Source of the DNA: Jeotgalibacillus sp. S-D1
GTDB taxonomy: Bacteria; Bacillota; Bacilli; Bacillales; Jeotgalibacillaceae
Assembly (NCBI RefSeq): GCF_004358665.1
Contig: NZ_SMZR01000005.1
Coordinates: 1-64,000 of the forward strand
Reading direction: 5' to 3'
DNA: 64,000 bases
Of this stretch, positions 39,084-47,169 are shown one piece after another; position 1 is the first letter of the stretch, and each line of letters begins with the position of its first letter. Made by a program: the position numbers and the translations under genes. The notes beneath the pieces were generated by a model. It was given only the letters and a program-made list of their open reading frames with translations. It had not been told where the DNA came from and ran no database searches.

Positions 39084-40292
39084 TTAAATTATTCCTTTAT
39101 CCGTCAAGGCTGTGATTTCATCACTTGATAAATCCAGCAAATCTTTATAAATCTCACCATTATGCTTGCCCATGCTCTCAGCACCCGGAAAATTGATTTT
39201 TCCAGGTGTACGGCTGAGCTTGGGTACAACACCAGGCATCGGGAAGTCACCTAATACTGGGTGGTCTACTGTTACGATCATTTCCCGCTCCCTGTAATGT
39301 GGATCTTCCACAATATCCTTCGCCGAAAAAATTAAGCCGGAGGGAACCCCTTTCTCTTCTAAACGCTTAAGCGCTTCCTCTGCAGGCAGGGTTTTAGTCC
39401 ACTCTTCAATGATAAAGTCCAGTTTTTTCATATTTAATCCTCTTGCTTCATGCGTGTTAAATGCAGGATCATCGGAAAGTTCTTTTTGGTCCATTGCTTC
39501 GCATAACCGTTTAAACACGCCATCTGCATTTGCGCCTATCACAATATATGTATCATCTTTGGTATAGTAAATATTTGATGGAGCCACACCAGGCAGTATA
39601 TTTCCCATGCGCTCTCTCACAAAATCAGCCAGCAGATAATCCGGGATCAGGCTTTCCATAACCGAGAAAACCGATTCATATAAAGCGGTGTCAACGACCT
39701 GTCCTTTACCTGAACGGGTCCTTTCGTTAATTGCCACCAGGCAGCCAATGGTGGCAAACAGTGCTGCCAGTGTGTCCCCGATTGATATTCCCACTCTCGT
39801 TGGCGCGCGGTCTTCATAGCCTGTTACATAGCGCAAGCCTCCCATTGCTTCTCCTACACTTCCAAAACCTGCCCGCTCTTTATAAGGACCTGTTTGACCG
39901 AACCCTGAAGTCCTGACCATGATAAGTTTTGGATTGATTTCAGAAAGAATCTCGTACGACAAATTCCACTTTTCCATTGTTCCTGGCCTGAAATTTTCAA
40001 TTAAAACATCCGATTTTTTAACAAGCTCCTTTAAAAGATCCTGTCCTTCTTTTTCCCGTAAATTGATGGTGATTGATTTTTTATTGCGGGATTGAATCGG
40101 CCACCACAGACCGGTCCCGTTTTTTTCTTTCCCCCACTTTCTCATGGGATCCGCCTTCCCCGGCGGCTCTACTTTGATTACTTCAGCTCCAAAATCGGCC
40201 AGCAGACGGCCTGAGAACGGCCCTGCCAGCAGCGTGCCAAGCTCCAGCACCCGAATATTCTCCAAAGGCATTTTTTCCTCGTGTTCTCCCAT
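39084..40292 (-). CDS. class III CoA-transferase (CaiB/BaiF family)
   Basis: The 402-residue protein moves CoA from a donor thioester to a carboxylic acid. The family motifs are RVLELGTLLAGPFSGRLLADFGAEVIKVEPP, RNKKSITINLR, and the catalytic Asp in GYEDRAPTRVGISIGDTLAAL/VVDTALYES. The ATG at 40292 has AGGAGGG seven bases upstream; the longer open frame lacks one. It is divergent from a GntR gene with palindromic sites between, and heads an operon of transporters and a flavin reductase. Likely activates the acid later cleaved by the HMG-CoA-lyase-like enzyme. Confidence 0.9.
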   Translation of the reverse strand: MGEHEEKMPLENIRVLELGTLLAGPFSGRLLADFGAEVIKVEPPGKADPMRKWGKEKNGTGLWWPIQSRNKKSITINLREKEGQDLLKELVKKSDVLIENFRPGTMEKWNLSYEILSEINPKLIMVRTSGFGQTGPYKERAGFGSVGEAMGGLRYVTGYEDRAPTRVGISIGDTLAALFATIGCLVAINERTRSGKGQVVDTALYESVFSVMESLIPDYLLADFVRERMGNILPGVAPSNIYYTKDDTYIVIGANADGVFKRLCEAMDQKELSDDPAFNTHEARGLNMKKLDFIIEEWTKTLPAEEALKRLEEKGVPSGLIFSAKDIVEDPHYREREMIVTVDHPVLGDFPMPGVVPKLSRTPGKINFPGAESMGKHNGEIYKDLLDLSSDEITALTDKGII

Positions 40293-40344
40293 ATTAATCC
40301 CTCCTGCAGCTCCATAAATTACATATTTATTGAACTTTCTGAAT

Positions 40345-40377
40345 GTTGTGTACAATACTAACAGCACTGTATACAAT
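40345..40377. promoter_or_regulatory. paired GntR operators on the CoA-transferase side
   Basis: GTTGTGTACAAT (40345-40356) and ACTGTATACAAT (40366-40377) are 21 bases apart, about two helical turns. Both are variants of the perfect palindrome ATTGTATACAAT found before the GntR gene. Confidence 0.6.
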
Positions 40378-40488
40378 AAATCAAGAGTATTTTTGAAAGC
40401 GATTCCAAATTAGTCTTTTAGTCCTTTTTTACAGCTGATTTAATCAATTTAACTTCATTTTTTTGAATTTATTGAAAATTATATTTTT

Positions 40489-40500
40489 ATTGTATACAAT
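40489..40500. promoter_or_regulatory. GntR operator before its own gene
   Basis: The perfect 12-base palindrome ATTGTATACAAT lies 18 bases before the GntR start, well placed for autorepression. Confidence 0.65.
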
Positions 40501-40517
40501 CAAATTGAGGTGTTGAC

Positions 40518-41189
40518 ATGAATGCATACAATTTTATTAAAGACAGCATCATCCAGGGAAAATATCAGCCGGGGATGAGGCTGACGGAAGAATACCTTGC
40601 ACAGGAATTAAAAATCAGCAGGACCCCTATACGAGAAGCGATAAAACAATTAAAGACGGAAGGATTAATTATTCCGTTAAAAAAAGGGGTCAGCGTACGC
40701 GATTTTACAAAAGAGGATATACGTCAGATTTACGATCTGCGCACATTGCTGGAAGGCTACTCCGCTGCCCAGGCAGCCGCCAGCCGTACAGAAGAGGATC
40801 TGATAAAACTTACAGAGGCAAATTTATTATACGAAGAAGCAATTAATCAGTATGTTGAGGGTGACTTTGACCAAATCGTAAAGATTGTTGAAATGAATCA
40901 GCTGTTTCATGATGCGATCATCAATGCTTCGAAAAATCAGCATATTCATTTTCATATTTCCAGGGTTGTCGTCGTTCCAATCGTCTTCCGCTCTTTTTAC
41001 TGGTACTCCAAGGAGAAATTAAAGCGGTCTCTTGATTACCATAAAATTATCCTGCAGGCGATTGAATCGCAGGATACAGAGCGTGCCAGAATCGCCATGC
41101 ATGAACATATTTACCAGGGAAGAGATCAGGTGCTGACTCATCTGGAGGATTTAAAAAACGATGTTTCATATAAGGAGGAGACCAAATGA
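40518..41189 (+). CDS. GntR/FadR-type transcription regulator
   Basis: The 223-residue protein has an N-terminal GntR winged helix (about 8-70; LTEEYLAQELKISRTPIREAIKQLKTEGLI) and a C-terminal all-helical FCD ligand domain (about 75-210) with metal-site residues such as D in EMNQLFHDAI and H in MHEHI. It probably controls both divergent transcripts through the three ATTGTATACAAT-like sites. Its stop overlaps the lyase start (ATGA). Confidence 0.9.
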   Translation: MNAYNFIKDSIIQGKYQPGMRLTEEYLAQELKISRTPIREAIKQLKTEGLIIPLKKGVSVRDFTKEDIRQIYDLRTLLEGYSAAQAAASRTEEDLIKLTEANLLYEEAINQYVEGDFDQIVKIVEMNQLFHDAIINASKNQHIHFHISRVVVVPIVFRSFYWYSKEKLKRSLDYHKIILQAIESQDTERARIAMHEHIYQGRDQVLTHLEDLKNDVSYKEETK

Positions 41190-42070
41190 TTGAGATATGC
41201 GAGGTTGGACCAAGAGATGGTCTGCAAAATGAAAAGAAACTGGTTTCAACCGAAACAAAAGTTGAGCTCATTCAAAAATTAATCAGCAACGGTATAAAAA
41301 ATATAGAGGTCACTTCGTTTGTTAATCCAAAAGTGGTTCCTCAGATGGCTGATGCAGAAGAAGTGCTTAACCGCTTGCCTAACCGGGAGGACGTACGCTA
41401 TGGCGGGCTTATTTTAAGCTACTCAGGACTTGAGCGTGCCCTCCGCACAAGCGTTGACTTTCTTCATGTCACCACTGCAACCAGTGATGCATTTAACTTA
41501 AAAAATGCAAAGCGGACAGTAAACCAAAGCCTTGATGAATTAACTCGGGCAGTTCAAGATGGAATACAAGCGGGGAAAGGTGCCTCCGGGGTTCTCGGTA
41601 CAGCCTTTGGCTGCCCCTACGCCGGAGATGTGCCGGTTGATGATGTATTGCGTGCAGCGGAATCACTGCTTAAGGCCGGGTGCAGTGAAATCACGCTGGC
41701 TGACACAACAGGTATGGCAAATCCCGCACAGGTTAAGTCAGTCATCGCATCGTTTATTGCTGCTTTCGGTGATGATTTATCCCTCGGACTTCATTTCCAT
41801 AACACCCGCGGACTTGGACTCGCCAATACATTGGCCGGATACGAAAGCGGAGTACGCAGATTTGATTCCTCTATCGCCGGTCTTGGGGGTTGTCCATTCG
41901 CCCCTAAAGCAGTGGGGAATGTGTGCACGGAGGATATGGTAAACATGTTTTATGGAATGGGGATCCAGACAGGCACAGATTTGGCCCAGCTTATCGAAAC
42001 GGCAAAATGGCTCGAAGAATATATGGAACGTCCGCTTGATGGTATGTTGATGAAGGCGGGTATAGCATAA
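41186..42070 (+). CDS. HMG-CoA lyase-like enzyme
   Basis: The 294-residue TIM-barrel enzyme is of the HMG-CoA lyase/DRE family: EVGPRDGLQNEKK start, EVTSFVNPKVVPQMADA, the catalytic FAPKAVGNVCTED region with GLGGCPFAPKA (active Cys), and HFHNTRGLGLAN metal ligands. It cleaves 3-hydroxy-3-methylglutaryl-CoA or a similar C5-C6 acyl-CoA. It is translationally coupled to the GntR gene and faces a CoA-transferase, so a transferase-then-lyase route is likely. Confidence 0.9.
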   Translation: MIEICEVGPRDGLQNEKKLVSTETKVELIQKLISNGIKNIEVTSFVNPKVVPQMADAEEVLNRLPNREDVRYGGLILSYSGLERALRTSVDFLHVTTATSDAFNLKNAKRTVNQSLDELTRAVQDGIQAGKGASGVLGTAFGCPYAGDVPVDDVLRAAESLLKAGCSEITLADTTGMANPAQVKSVIASFIAAFGDDLSLGLHFHNTRGLGLANTLAGYESGVRRFDSSIAGLGGCPFAPKAVGNVCTEDMVNMFYGMGIQTGTDLAQLIETAKWLEEYMERPLDGMLMKAGIA

Positions 42071-42096
42071 GACTTATAAATGATCAGTGCTATAAG

Positions 42097-42143
42097 AAAA
42101 GGATGAGAGATGGCAGTCTTTCTATCCATCTCTCATCCTTTTT
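42097..42143 (+). terminator. terminator of the GntR-lyase operon
   Basis: AAAAGGATGAGAGATGG pairs with CCATCTCTCATCCTTTT around a 13-base loop, followed by T. Confidence 0.9.
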
Positions 42144-42165
42144 ACCGCAACTGATGTATTTTAAA

Positions 42166-42194
42166 AACCCGAATTCACATGATGAATTCGGGTT
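42166..42194 (-). terminator. terminator of the M14 peptidase gene
   Basis: AACCCGAATTCA pairs with TGAATTCGGGTT (perfect 12 bases), followed on the minus strand by TTTTAAAAT. Confidence 0.82.
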
Positions 42195-42221
42195 AAAATG
42201 TTTTCATTTTATGGTCCTGAA

Positions 42222-45200
42222 CTATTCAGCCCCTGATTCTTCTGTAAAACTCTTAAATCTCGCAAGCTCTGCTGTCTTATTGCCTGACTTGCCAGTTACT
42301 TTCACATGACTTCCTTTGACCTTCCGTTTCTCTAATTCTCTCTCAGCATACGTTTCCTCTTCCTCTGAGATTTCGATTGAGACGGTAAAGTCCTTATCTT
42401 TCAGATCCGCTGCATTTTCAAGCTTAACGGATGAAAGCGGAATGAGATAGGATGAATCATCCGATTGAACCTCAATTTTTGCATCGGGCTGAGATTGTTT
42501 CAGTTCCCTGATATCACTTGAAGGAATCGTTACTTCAATCAGATCACTGCTTTGATTGCGGTCGGATGATATGGTAAAACGGTCCACCTGCTGAGCAGAT
42601 TTTGCTGCTTTAACCAGCGCGTCTTTTCCAACAGCCGCTTTTACTTTATCCTTCGATCGGTCAATTTTAATATTATCTACTGTGATGCTTTTACCTTTTT
42701 TCCCTTTATTGCTTTTTGGTTTCTTCTTCGTTGTTTTTGTTTCTTCTGCTACTGAATGGAAGATACTGTTGGCGAGCAGCCGGTGACTGTGCTGAGTATG
42801 ACCACGGTACGCTAATTCATTCGCAAAAAGTGTAAACTCAGTGGCTTCAGTCTCCTGAGTTATGGCCATCGTCTGCCCTTTAGCTGCTTCGTTTCCAGGC
42901 CACCATCCTGCAACATAGAAATCATCTGCAGAATCATAGGATAGCAGCACGTCTGCCTCTTCAGGAACTCCCGTAATCCAGGAGCCTGTTGCGACGTAAA
43001 GCAGTTCCTCTTTTTCATAACCCGCTGTTATCAGATTTTTTGATACATTTGCTTTAACAAGGCCTTCGTGATTGGATCTTGTGTAATTAAAATTAAATCC
43101 AGAAAGCAATCCGCTGTTTTGTACAGCATTTAAAGCATTGGCGCCAATACCGATATAGGATTTCCCTTCGAGCTCCTGTTGGTTAAGCGCGCCTCCATCA
43201 CTGACAATGACATCTGCTTCTTTTTGATCGACAAGTTCAAACCCAAGCTCTTTTAATGAAAATTTCAGCTGAGCCGAGCCAGTGGCTGCGACTTGCGGCT
43301 GCGTCAGAATGCTGGTTTTTAGATTCTTTCCGTTTCCTGCTGACACAGAATCAAAATAGTATTCGTTGTTATAAGAACGCAGATCCTTTGAGGAAACAAT
43401 ATAGTCCCCTTTTTCTGCTTTCCCTTTTCTTTCTGTAATCACTTCAACCGTTTTCCCATCTGCCAGAAGTGCATTAACGACCTTAATTGTATCGTTCGTG
43501 CCGTTTTTAAGCAGCTGTTTGGGCGGATTTCCCTTCACTTTTCCGGTTGGGATTGTTACCTCATCTATCTCTTTCGTATTGCCCTCGAACAGGCCTTTCT
43601 TACGGACTTCAATAAGATCAAATCCTCGCAGATCAGGAAAATTCACGACAACAGGATCATACATCGCGTTCCAGTCTGAAACATTGTCTCCTTTATAAAG
43701 AACTGCATTCGCAAGTCCCCTTTTCGCCTGGTCCATTGGCACAATATACGTACCCTTTGGATAGCTTGTTCCGTTAACCTTTACTTTTTTTGTGGATTTC
43801 TCCACTTTAATGCCATTTCGCAGCAGATATTCCGCCATCTTATGGGCTTCAAGCGGGTTTTTCTGATTCTTTTTATCTGCAGGAAGAACGTAGTAATCAG
43901 GGAAGAAGCTGTCGTTGCCGTTGCGGTTTCGTCCGATCTCCTCACCTGCTGCATTTACGTAATACTGGTCGACTGCCCGATTGTCTTCACCAGTCACACC
44001 TCGTTTGAAAATTTCAAGCTGTTCTTTGTATAGTTCATCTTTATTTTCCGTAACAAAGTGTGTCGCTCCCAATCCTACTCCCACCATCGCGTTAAGTGAG
44101 TCCTGGCTTAGTGTCGGCACCTCAACGGTATGACCGAGCGCTCCATGAAGCATGGCATACATCGGGGTATACGCCGGTGTCATATCATCCCAGCCGTCCT
44201 CCCACTCAAGAAGCGGAATAAAATAAGACGTTAAATCCGAATTCCCAACCCCTGCTTTGCCCATTGCATGAGCCTGATCCAGCATATTATCAATTAGTAG
44301 GTCGTATTCAAAGTTCGGATTATGTGGAGGTGTTCCCGGTTCAACCAAAAATCCATCCACATAGCCATGCATATCAACAAATGACAGCGGCGTCCATTTC
44401 GCAATAGCTTCTGTCACCTGGCGTGATTCGACCTGCGTTTGATTGGCATTGTCACGGTTCAGGTCAAACCCTTCTGAATTTGCCCGCGTATTGGCTACAC
44501 GGCCATCAGGGTTATTTGTAAACATATATAGAAGAATCGTATCGTCTAGCACCTCATCCACATTCATTGTAACAGGAGCTTCTTTATTCTCTTCTTCTGC
44601 ATTCGTAAACGTTACTTCATCTTCAAGGGCAAACTTTTTGAAAAGTTCAATCTGCGCATCTACACCCTCTGTCTCATCAGGATGAATATTATTAAACCAC
44701 ACCGGAATCTGGTAATCTCCCATTTTACCCTTTTTTAGCTTTTTCAATAGACTCTTGGGATCCTCCAATGCCTGAGGAAGCGTTTCATTCAAATATGTAT
44801 CAACTGCTTCTTTATCCTTTGCCAGGATAACAAAGTGAAGGTCTCTTCCCTCAGCAGACTTTCCAAGAGATTGATACTCAAGGTAGCGACCGTTTTCTCC
44901 GTCTGCTTCAGCTTCAGCAAACACTTCATCAATCGCCGGCTTTATCTCATCGTAAAATGTAAATTCATCATATACATTTAGTGAAACTTCAGCTGAAGCT
45001 TTAGCTCCGCTTTCAGCATCAACGAGAGCTAATTCATAATCTCCTATGAACTGCTGATACTGAACACGAATTGTACGGTTTGAAAGATCCGTGCGATCGT
45101 ATAGCAAACCGAATTCAATTGTTGCCGTTACTTCATTTGATCCTTCCTCAGCAGCAGGACCATCAATCACCTTAATAAAGGGCTCCCCGTTGTAATTCGT

Positions 45201-45461
45201 ACCGCCGCTCCATTTTTTCCATTCAGCAAGATCCTTCCCGCCAAATTGAATGTTTACCTCTTCTGGATCGACGCCTGCTCCCAGGTCTGCACGAACTTCA
45301 ACCGTTCGGGTTTCTGTCAGGGAAAAAGCTGTTCTGCTGACCTCCAATTCTGTTACTTCGCCGGCTTGTGCGTTTCCTTCTTCCGTAAAGCCCAGCGAAG
45401 CAGGGAATGCCAAGGTTAACATCATCATAATGGCTAACCAGCGCAATGCTACTTTTTTCAT
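42222..45461 (-). CDS. secreted M14-family zinc carboxypeptidase, multidomain
   Basis: The 1079-residue protein has a signal peptide (about 1-32), an N-terminal beta-type domain (about 35-165), and a peptidase M14 domain with zinc ligands His260 and Glu263 (NIHPDETEG), His365 (VDMHGYVDG) and catalytic Glu447 (HTVEVPT). It continues with a long region including a DUF-like alpha/beta part (about 560-900) and, after a lysine-rich linker (KKKPKSNKGKKGK), a C-terminal beta domain. No cell-wall anchor was seen. The ATG at 45461 precedes a clear signal peptide; the longer open frame is unsupported. Extracellular protein or peptidoglycan-peptide trimming is possible. Confidence 0.83.
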   Translation of the reverse strand: MKKVALRWLAIMMMLTLAFPASLGFTEEGNAQAGEVTELEVSRTAFSLTETRTVEVRADLGAGVDPEEVNIQFGGKDLAEWKKWSGGTNYNGEPFIKVIDGPAAEEGSNEVTATIEFGLLYDRTDLSNRTIRVQYQQFIGDYELALVDAESGAKASAEVSLNVYDEFTFYDEIKPAIDEVFAEAEADGENGRYLEYQSLGKSAEGRDLHFVILAKDKEAVDTYLNETLPQALEDPKSLLKKLKKGKMGDYQIPVWFNNIHPDETEGVDAQIELFKKFALEDEVTFTNAEEENKEAPVTMNVDEVLDDTILLYMFTNNPDGRVANTRANSEGFDLNRDNANQTQVESRQVTEAIAKWTPLSFVDMHGYVDGFLVEPGTPPHNPNFEYDLLIDNMLDQAHAMGKAGVGNSDLTSYFIPLLEWEDGWDDMTPAYTPMYAMLHGALGHTVEVPTLSQDSLNAMVGVGLGATHFVTENKDELYKEQLEIFKRGVTGEDNRAVDQYYVNAAGEEIGRNRNGNDSFFPDYYVLPADKKNQKNPLEAHKMAEYLLRNGIKVEKSTKKVKVNGTSYPKGTYIVPMDQAKRGLANAVLYKGDNVSDWNAMYDPVVVNFPDLRGFDLIEVRKKGLFEGNTKEIDEVTIPTGKVKGNPPKQLLKNGTNDTIKVVNALLADGKTVEVITERKGKAEKGDYIVSSKDLRSYNNEYYFDSVSAGNGKNLKTSILTQPQVAATGSAQLKFSLKELGFELVDQKEADVIVSDGGALNQQELEGKSYIGIGANALNAVQNSGLLSGFNFNYTRSNHEGLVKANVSKNLITAGYEKEELLYVATGSWITGVPEEADVLLSYDSADDFYVAGWWPGNEAAKGQTMAITQETEATEFTLFANELAYRGHTQHSHRLLANSIFHSVAEETKTTKKKPKSNKGKKGKSITVDNIKIDRSKDKVKAAVGKDALVKAAKSAQQVDRFTISSDRNQSSDLIEVTIPSSDIRELKQSQPDAKIEVQSDDSSYLIPLSSVKLENAADLKDKDFTVSIEISEEEETYAERELEKRKVKGSHVKVTGKSGNKTAELARFKSFTEESGAE

Positions 45462-45809
45462 CTCATCATCCTGCCTCTCCACATAGAATAATAGTTTCCT
45501 AACTATGTAAATATAACAGAACATTCCGATATCCGTAATAAAAGATACAGTAATTTCCTTAAAATGATCCTTTTTAACTGTAATAATATACAATTAATAG
45601 TATAAATACACTTATATTGTCGACTGCCATAGGATTACAATTGACATTTTTCTGCAATAAAAATCAAATTAGCAACCGCAACCGAATGTCGGGCTGAAAC
45701 TAGTTTGTGCTTGCTATCTGTAAGTAGAAAAAAGATCTATAGTCTCCACATAAAGGAGTAAAATTAAGGAATAATAACCACTATACGCATCATCAAAGGA
45801 GCTTTAGCT
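45462..45809. other. divergent intergenic region, peptidase and DUF421 genes
   Basis: About 350 bases. A short inverted repeat ATAGTT-TCCT-AACTAT (45490-45505) lies before the peptidase gene. A possible promoter for the + strand gene is TTGACA (45641-45646), 17 bases, TCAAAT (45664-45669). A second GGAGT-type ribosome-like site occurs at about 45755, with no frame behind it. Confidence 0.45.
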
Positions 45810-46493
45810 ATGTCAATTGGAGACTTGCTCATACGAATCGGCCTCTCATTTCTGGTGTTATTAATTCTGACCAGACTTATTGGGAGGCAGGAGATTTCCC
45901 AGCTCACTTTTTTTAATTTCGTTTCAGGTATTGCCATTGGCTCCATTGGCGCCAATTTAGCCATCAACTCTGATGTGACTTTGCGAAACGGAATCATCGG
46001 ATTGATAAGCTGGGGCCTGATCACCATATTACTTGAACTGCTGGATATTAAATTCCCCAAAATACGCACAGCACTTGATGGCGAGCCCAGAATCCTGATC
46101 AAACATGGAAAGATCATGGAGAAACAGCTGAAGAAAACACGGATCGATATCGATTCTTTGCTTGCGTTATTACGAAATAAGGGCATTTTCTCAATAAAAG
46201 AAGTTGATTATGCCATTTTTGAAACCAATGGAAATCTATCTGTATTGAAGAAGGAAATTAATACACAAACAAACTCAACCGAAAAAGAGATCGTACCAAT
46301 CTTTTCTACTGTTGTTTCTGATGGAAAGATTTCAGAAAAAAACTTACAGGAATTGGACTTATCGAGACAATGGCTTGAACAGAAATTGCAGGAAGCTGGA
46401 GTTCGTTCGCTTCAGGATGTTTTTTATGCCGGCATTCAAAAAGACGGCACAATTTATGTGGATTTTAGAGAGGATCGTGTGAAGGAGAATTAA
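45810..46493 (+). CDS. DUF421 (YetF-type) membrane protein
   Basis: The 227-residue protein has three N-terminal membrane segments (about 5-80; LTRLIGRQEISQLTFFNFVSGIAIGSIGA) and a cytoplasmic domain with LDGEPRILIKHGKI and RIDIDSLLALLRNKGIFSIKEVDYAIFETNGNLSVL, the DUF421 signature. Relatives are present in several copies in bacilli; function is poorly known. AGGAG lies eight bases before the ATG. It ends five bases before the convergent VTT gene, with no terminator visible. Confidence 0.88.
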   Translation: MSIGDLLIRIGLSFLVLLILTRLIGRQEISQLTFFNFVSGIAIGSIGANLAINSDVTLRNGIIGLISWGLITILLELLDIKFPKIRTALDGEPRILIKHGKIMEKQLKKTRIDIDSLLALLRNKGIFSIKEVDYAIFETNGNLSVLKKEINTQTNSTEKEIVPIFSTVVSDGKISEKNLQELDLSRQWLEQKLQEAGVRSLQDVFYAGIQKDGTIYVDFREDRVKEN

Positions 46494-46498
46494 ATGGA

Positions 46499-47065
46499 CT
46501 ATCTGTTATTTCTGTATACCGTAGCACGCCATCTTCTGTAAAGATAAATCAAACCAGCCGCACCACCTAACAGAATGATCCATTTTCCAACAGCTGTCCA
46601 ACTAAGGATTTGATTCACCGAATATACTTCCATCGCCAGAGCGGGAATTTTCCCCAGAGTGCTCGATGTGAAAAAAATCCAAAAAGGAACCCTGCTCATT
46701 GATGCATAAAATGTAACCGCACCTGAAGGCATAAAAGGCATTAATCGAAGAACAAAAATAGTAACAAAAGCTTGTCTGCCATCGATGGAAAGAAGCTTTT
46801 CAAGCTTAGGGTGATTTGATGATTTATTATCTACATACCTTTTAAATCCTTTTCTATATAACCAAAAGGCAGCTGCAGTGCCCAAAACTTCTCCTATAAA
46901 GGAGACAGTCAAACCGCCCGCAAAACCAAACAGCTTAAGATTAACCGCCGTTATGGCAACACTTGGGATTACACCTGCTATACTTATCAGGATATTGCTT
47001 GCAACGCTGAGGACTACGGCCGCCCAGGTTGGGATGGTAAATAATAAATTGAACATGGCTTCCAT
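46499..47065 (-). CDS. VTT-domain (TVP38/TMEM64) membrane protein
   Basis: The 188-residue membrane protein of the VTT/DedA-like group has VSFIGEVLGTAAAFWLYRKGFKR and the family motif FVLRLMPFMPSGAVTFYASMSRVPFWIFFTSSTLGKIPALAMEVYS. Related proteins act in lipid scrambling or membrane homeostasis; the exact role is unknown. AAGGAG precedes the ATG. Confidence 0.85.
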   Translation of the reverse strand: MEAMFNLLFTIPTWAAVVLSVASNILISIAGVIPSVAITAVNLKLFGFAGGLTVSFIGEVLGTAAAFWLYRKGFKRYVDNKSSNHPKLEKLLSIDGRQAFVTIFVLRLMPFMPSGAVTFYASMSRVPFWIFFTSSTLGKIPALAMEVYSVNQILSWTAVGKWIILLGGAAGLIYLYRRWRATVYRNNR

Positions 47066-47129
47066 TCAGTTCTCCTTTTAAGGTACTGCTTTTAAATCAG
47101 TATACCGAATGGATTCATAAATAAAAACC

Positions 47130-47159
47130 GTGCCCGGGCTTTTGTAACAACCCGGACAC
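47130..47159 (-). terminator. X-Pro dipeptidyl-peptidase gene terminator
   Basis: Minus strand: GTGTCCGGG pairs with CCCGGGCAC, followed by GGTTTTTATTT. Confidence 0.85.
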
Positions 47160-47169
47160 GTATTCGATG

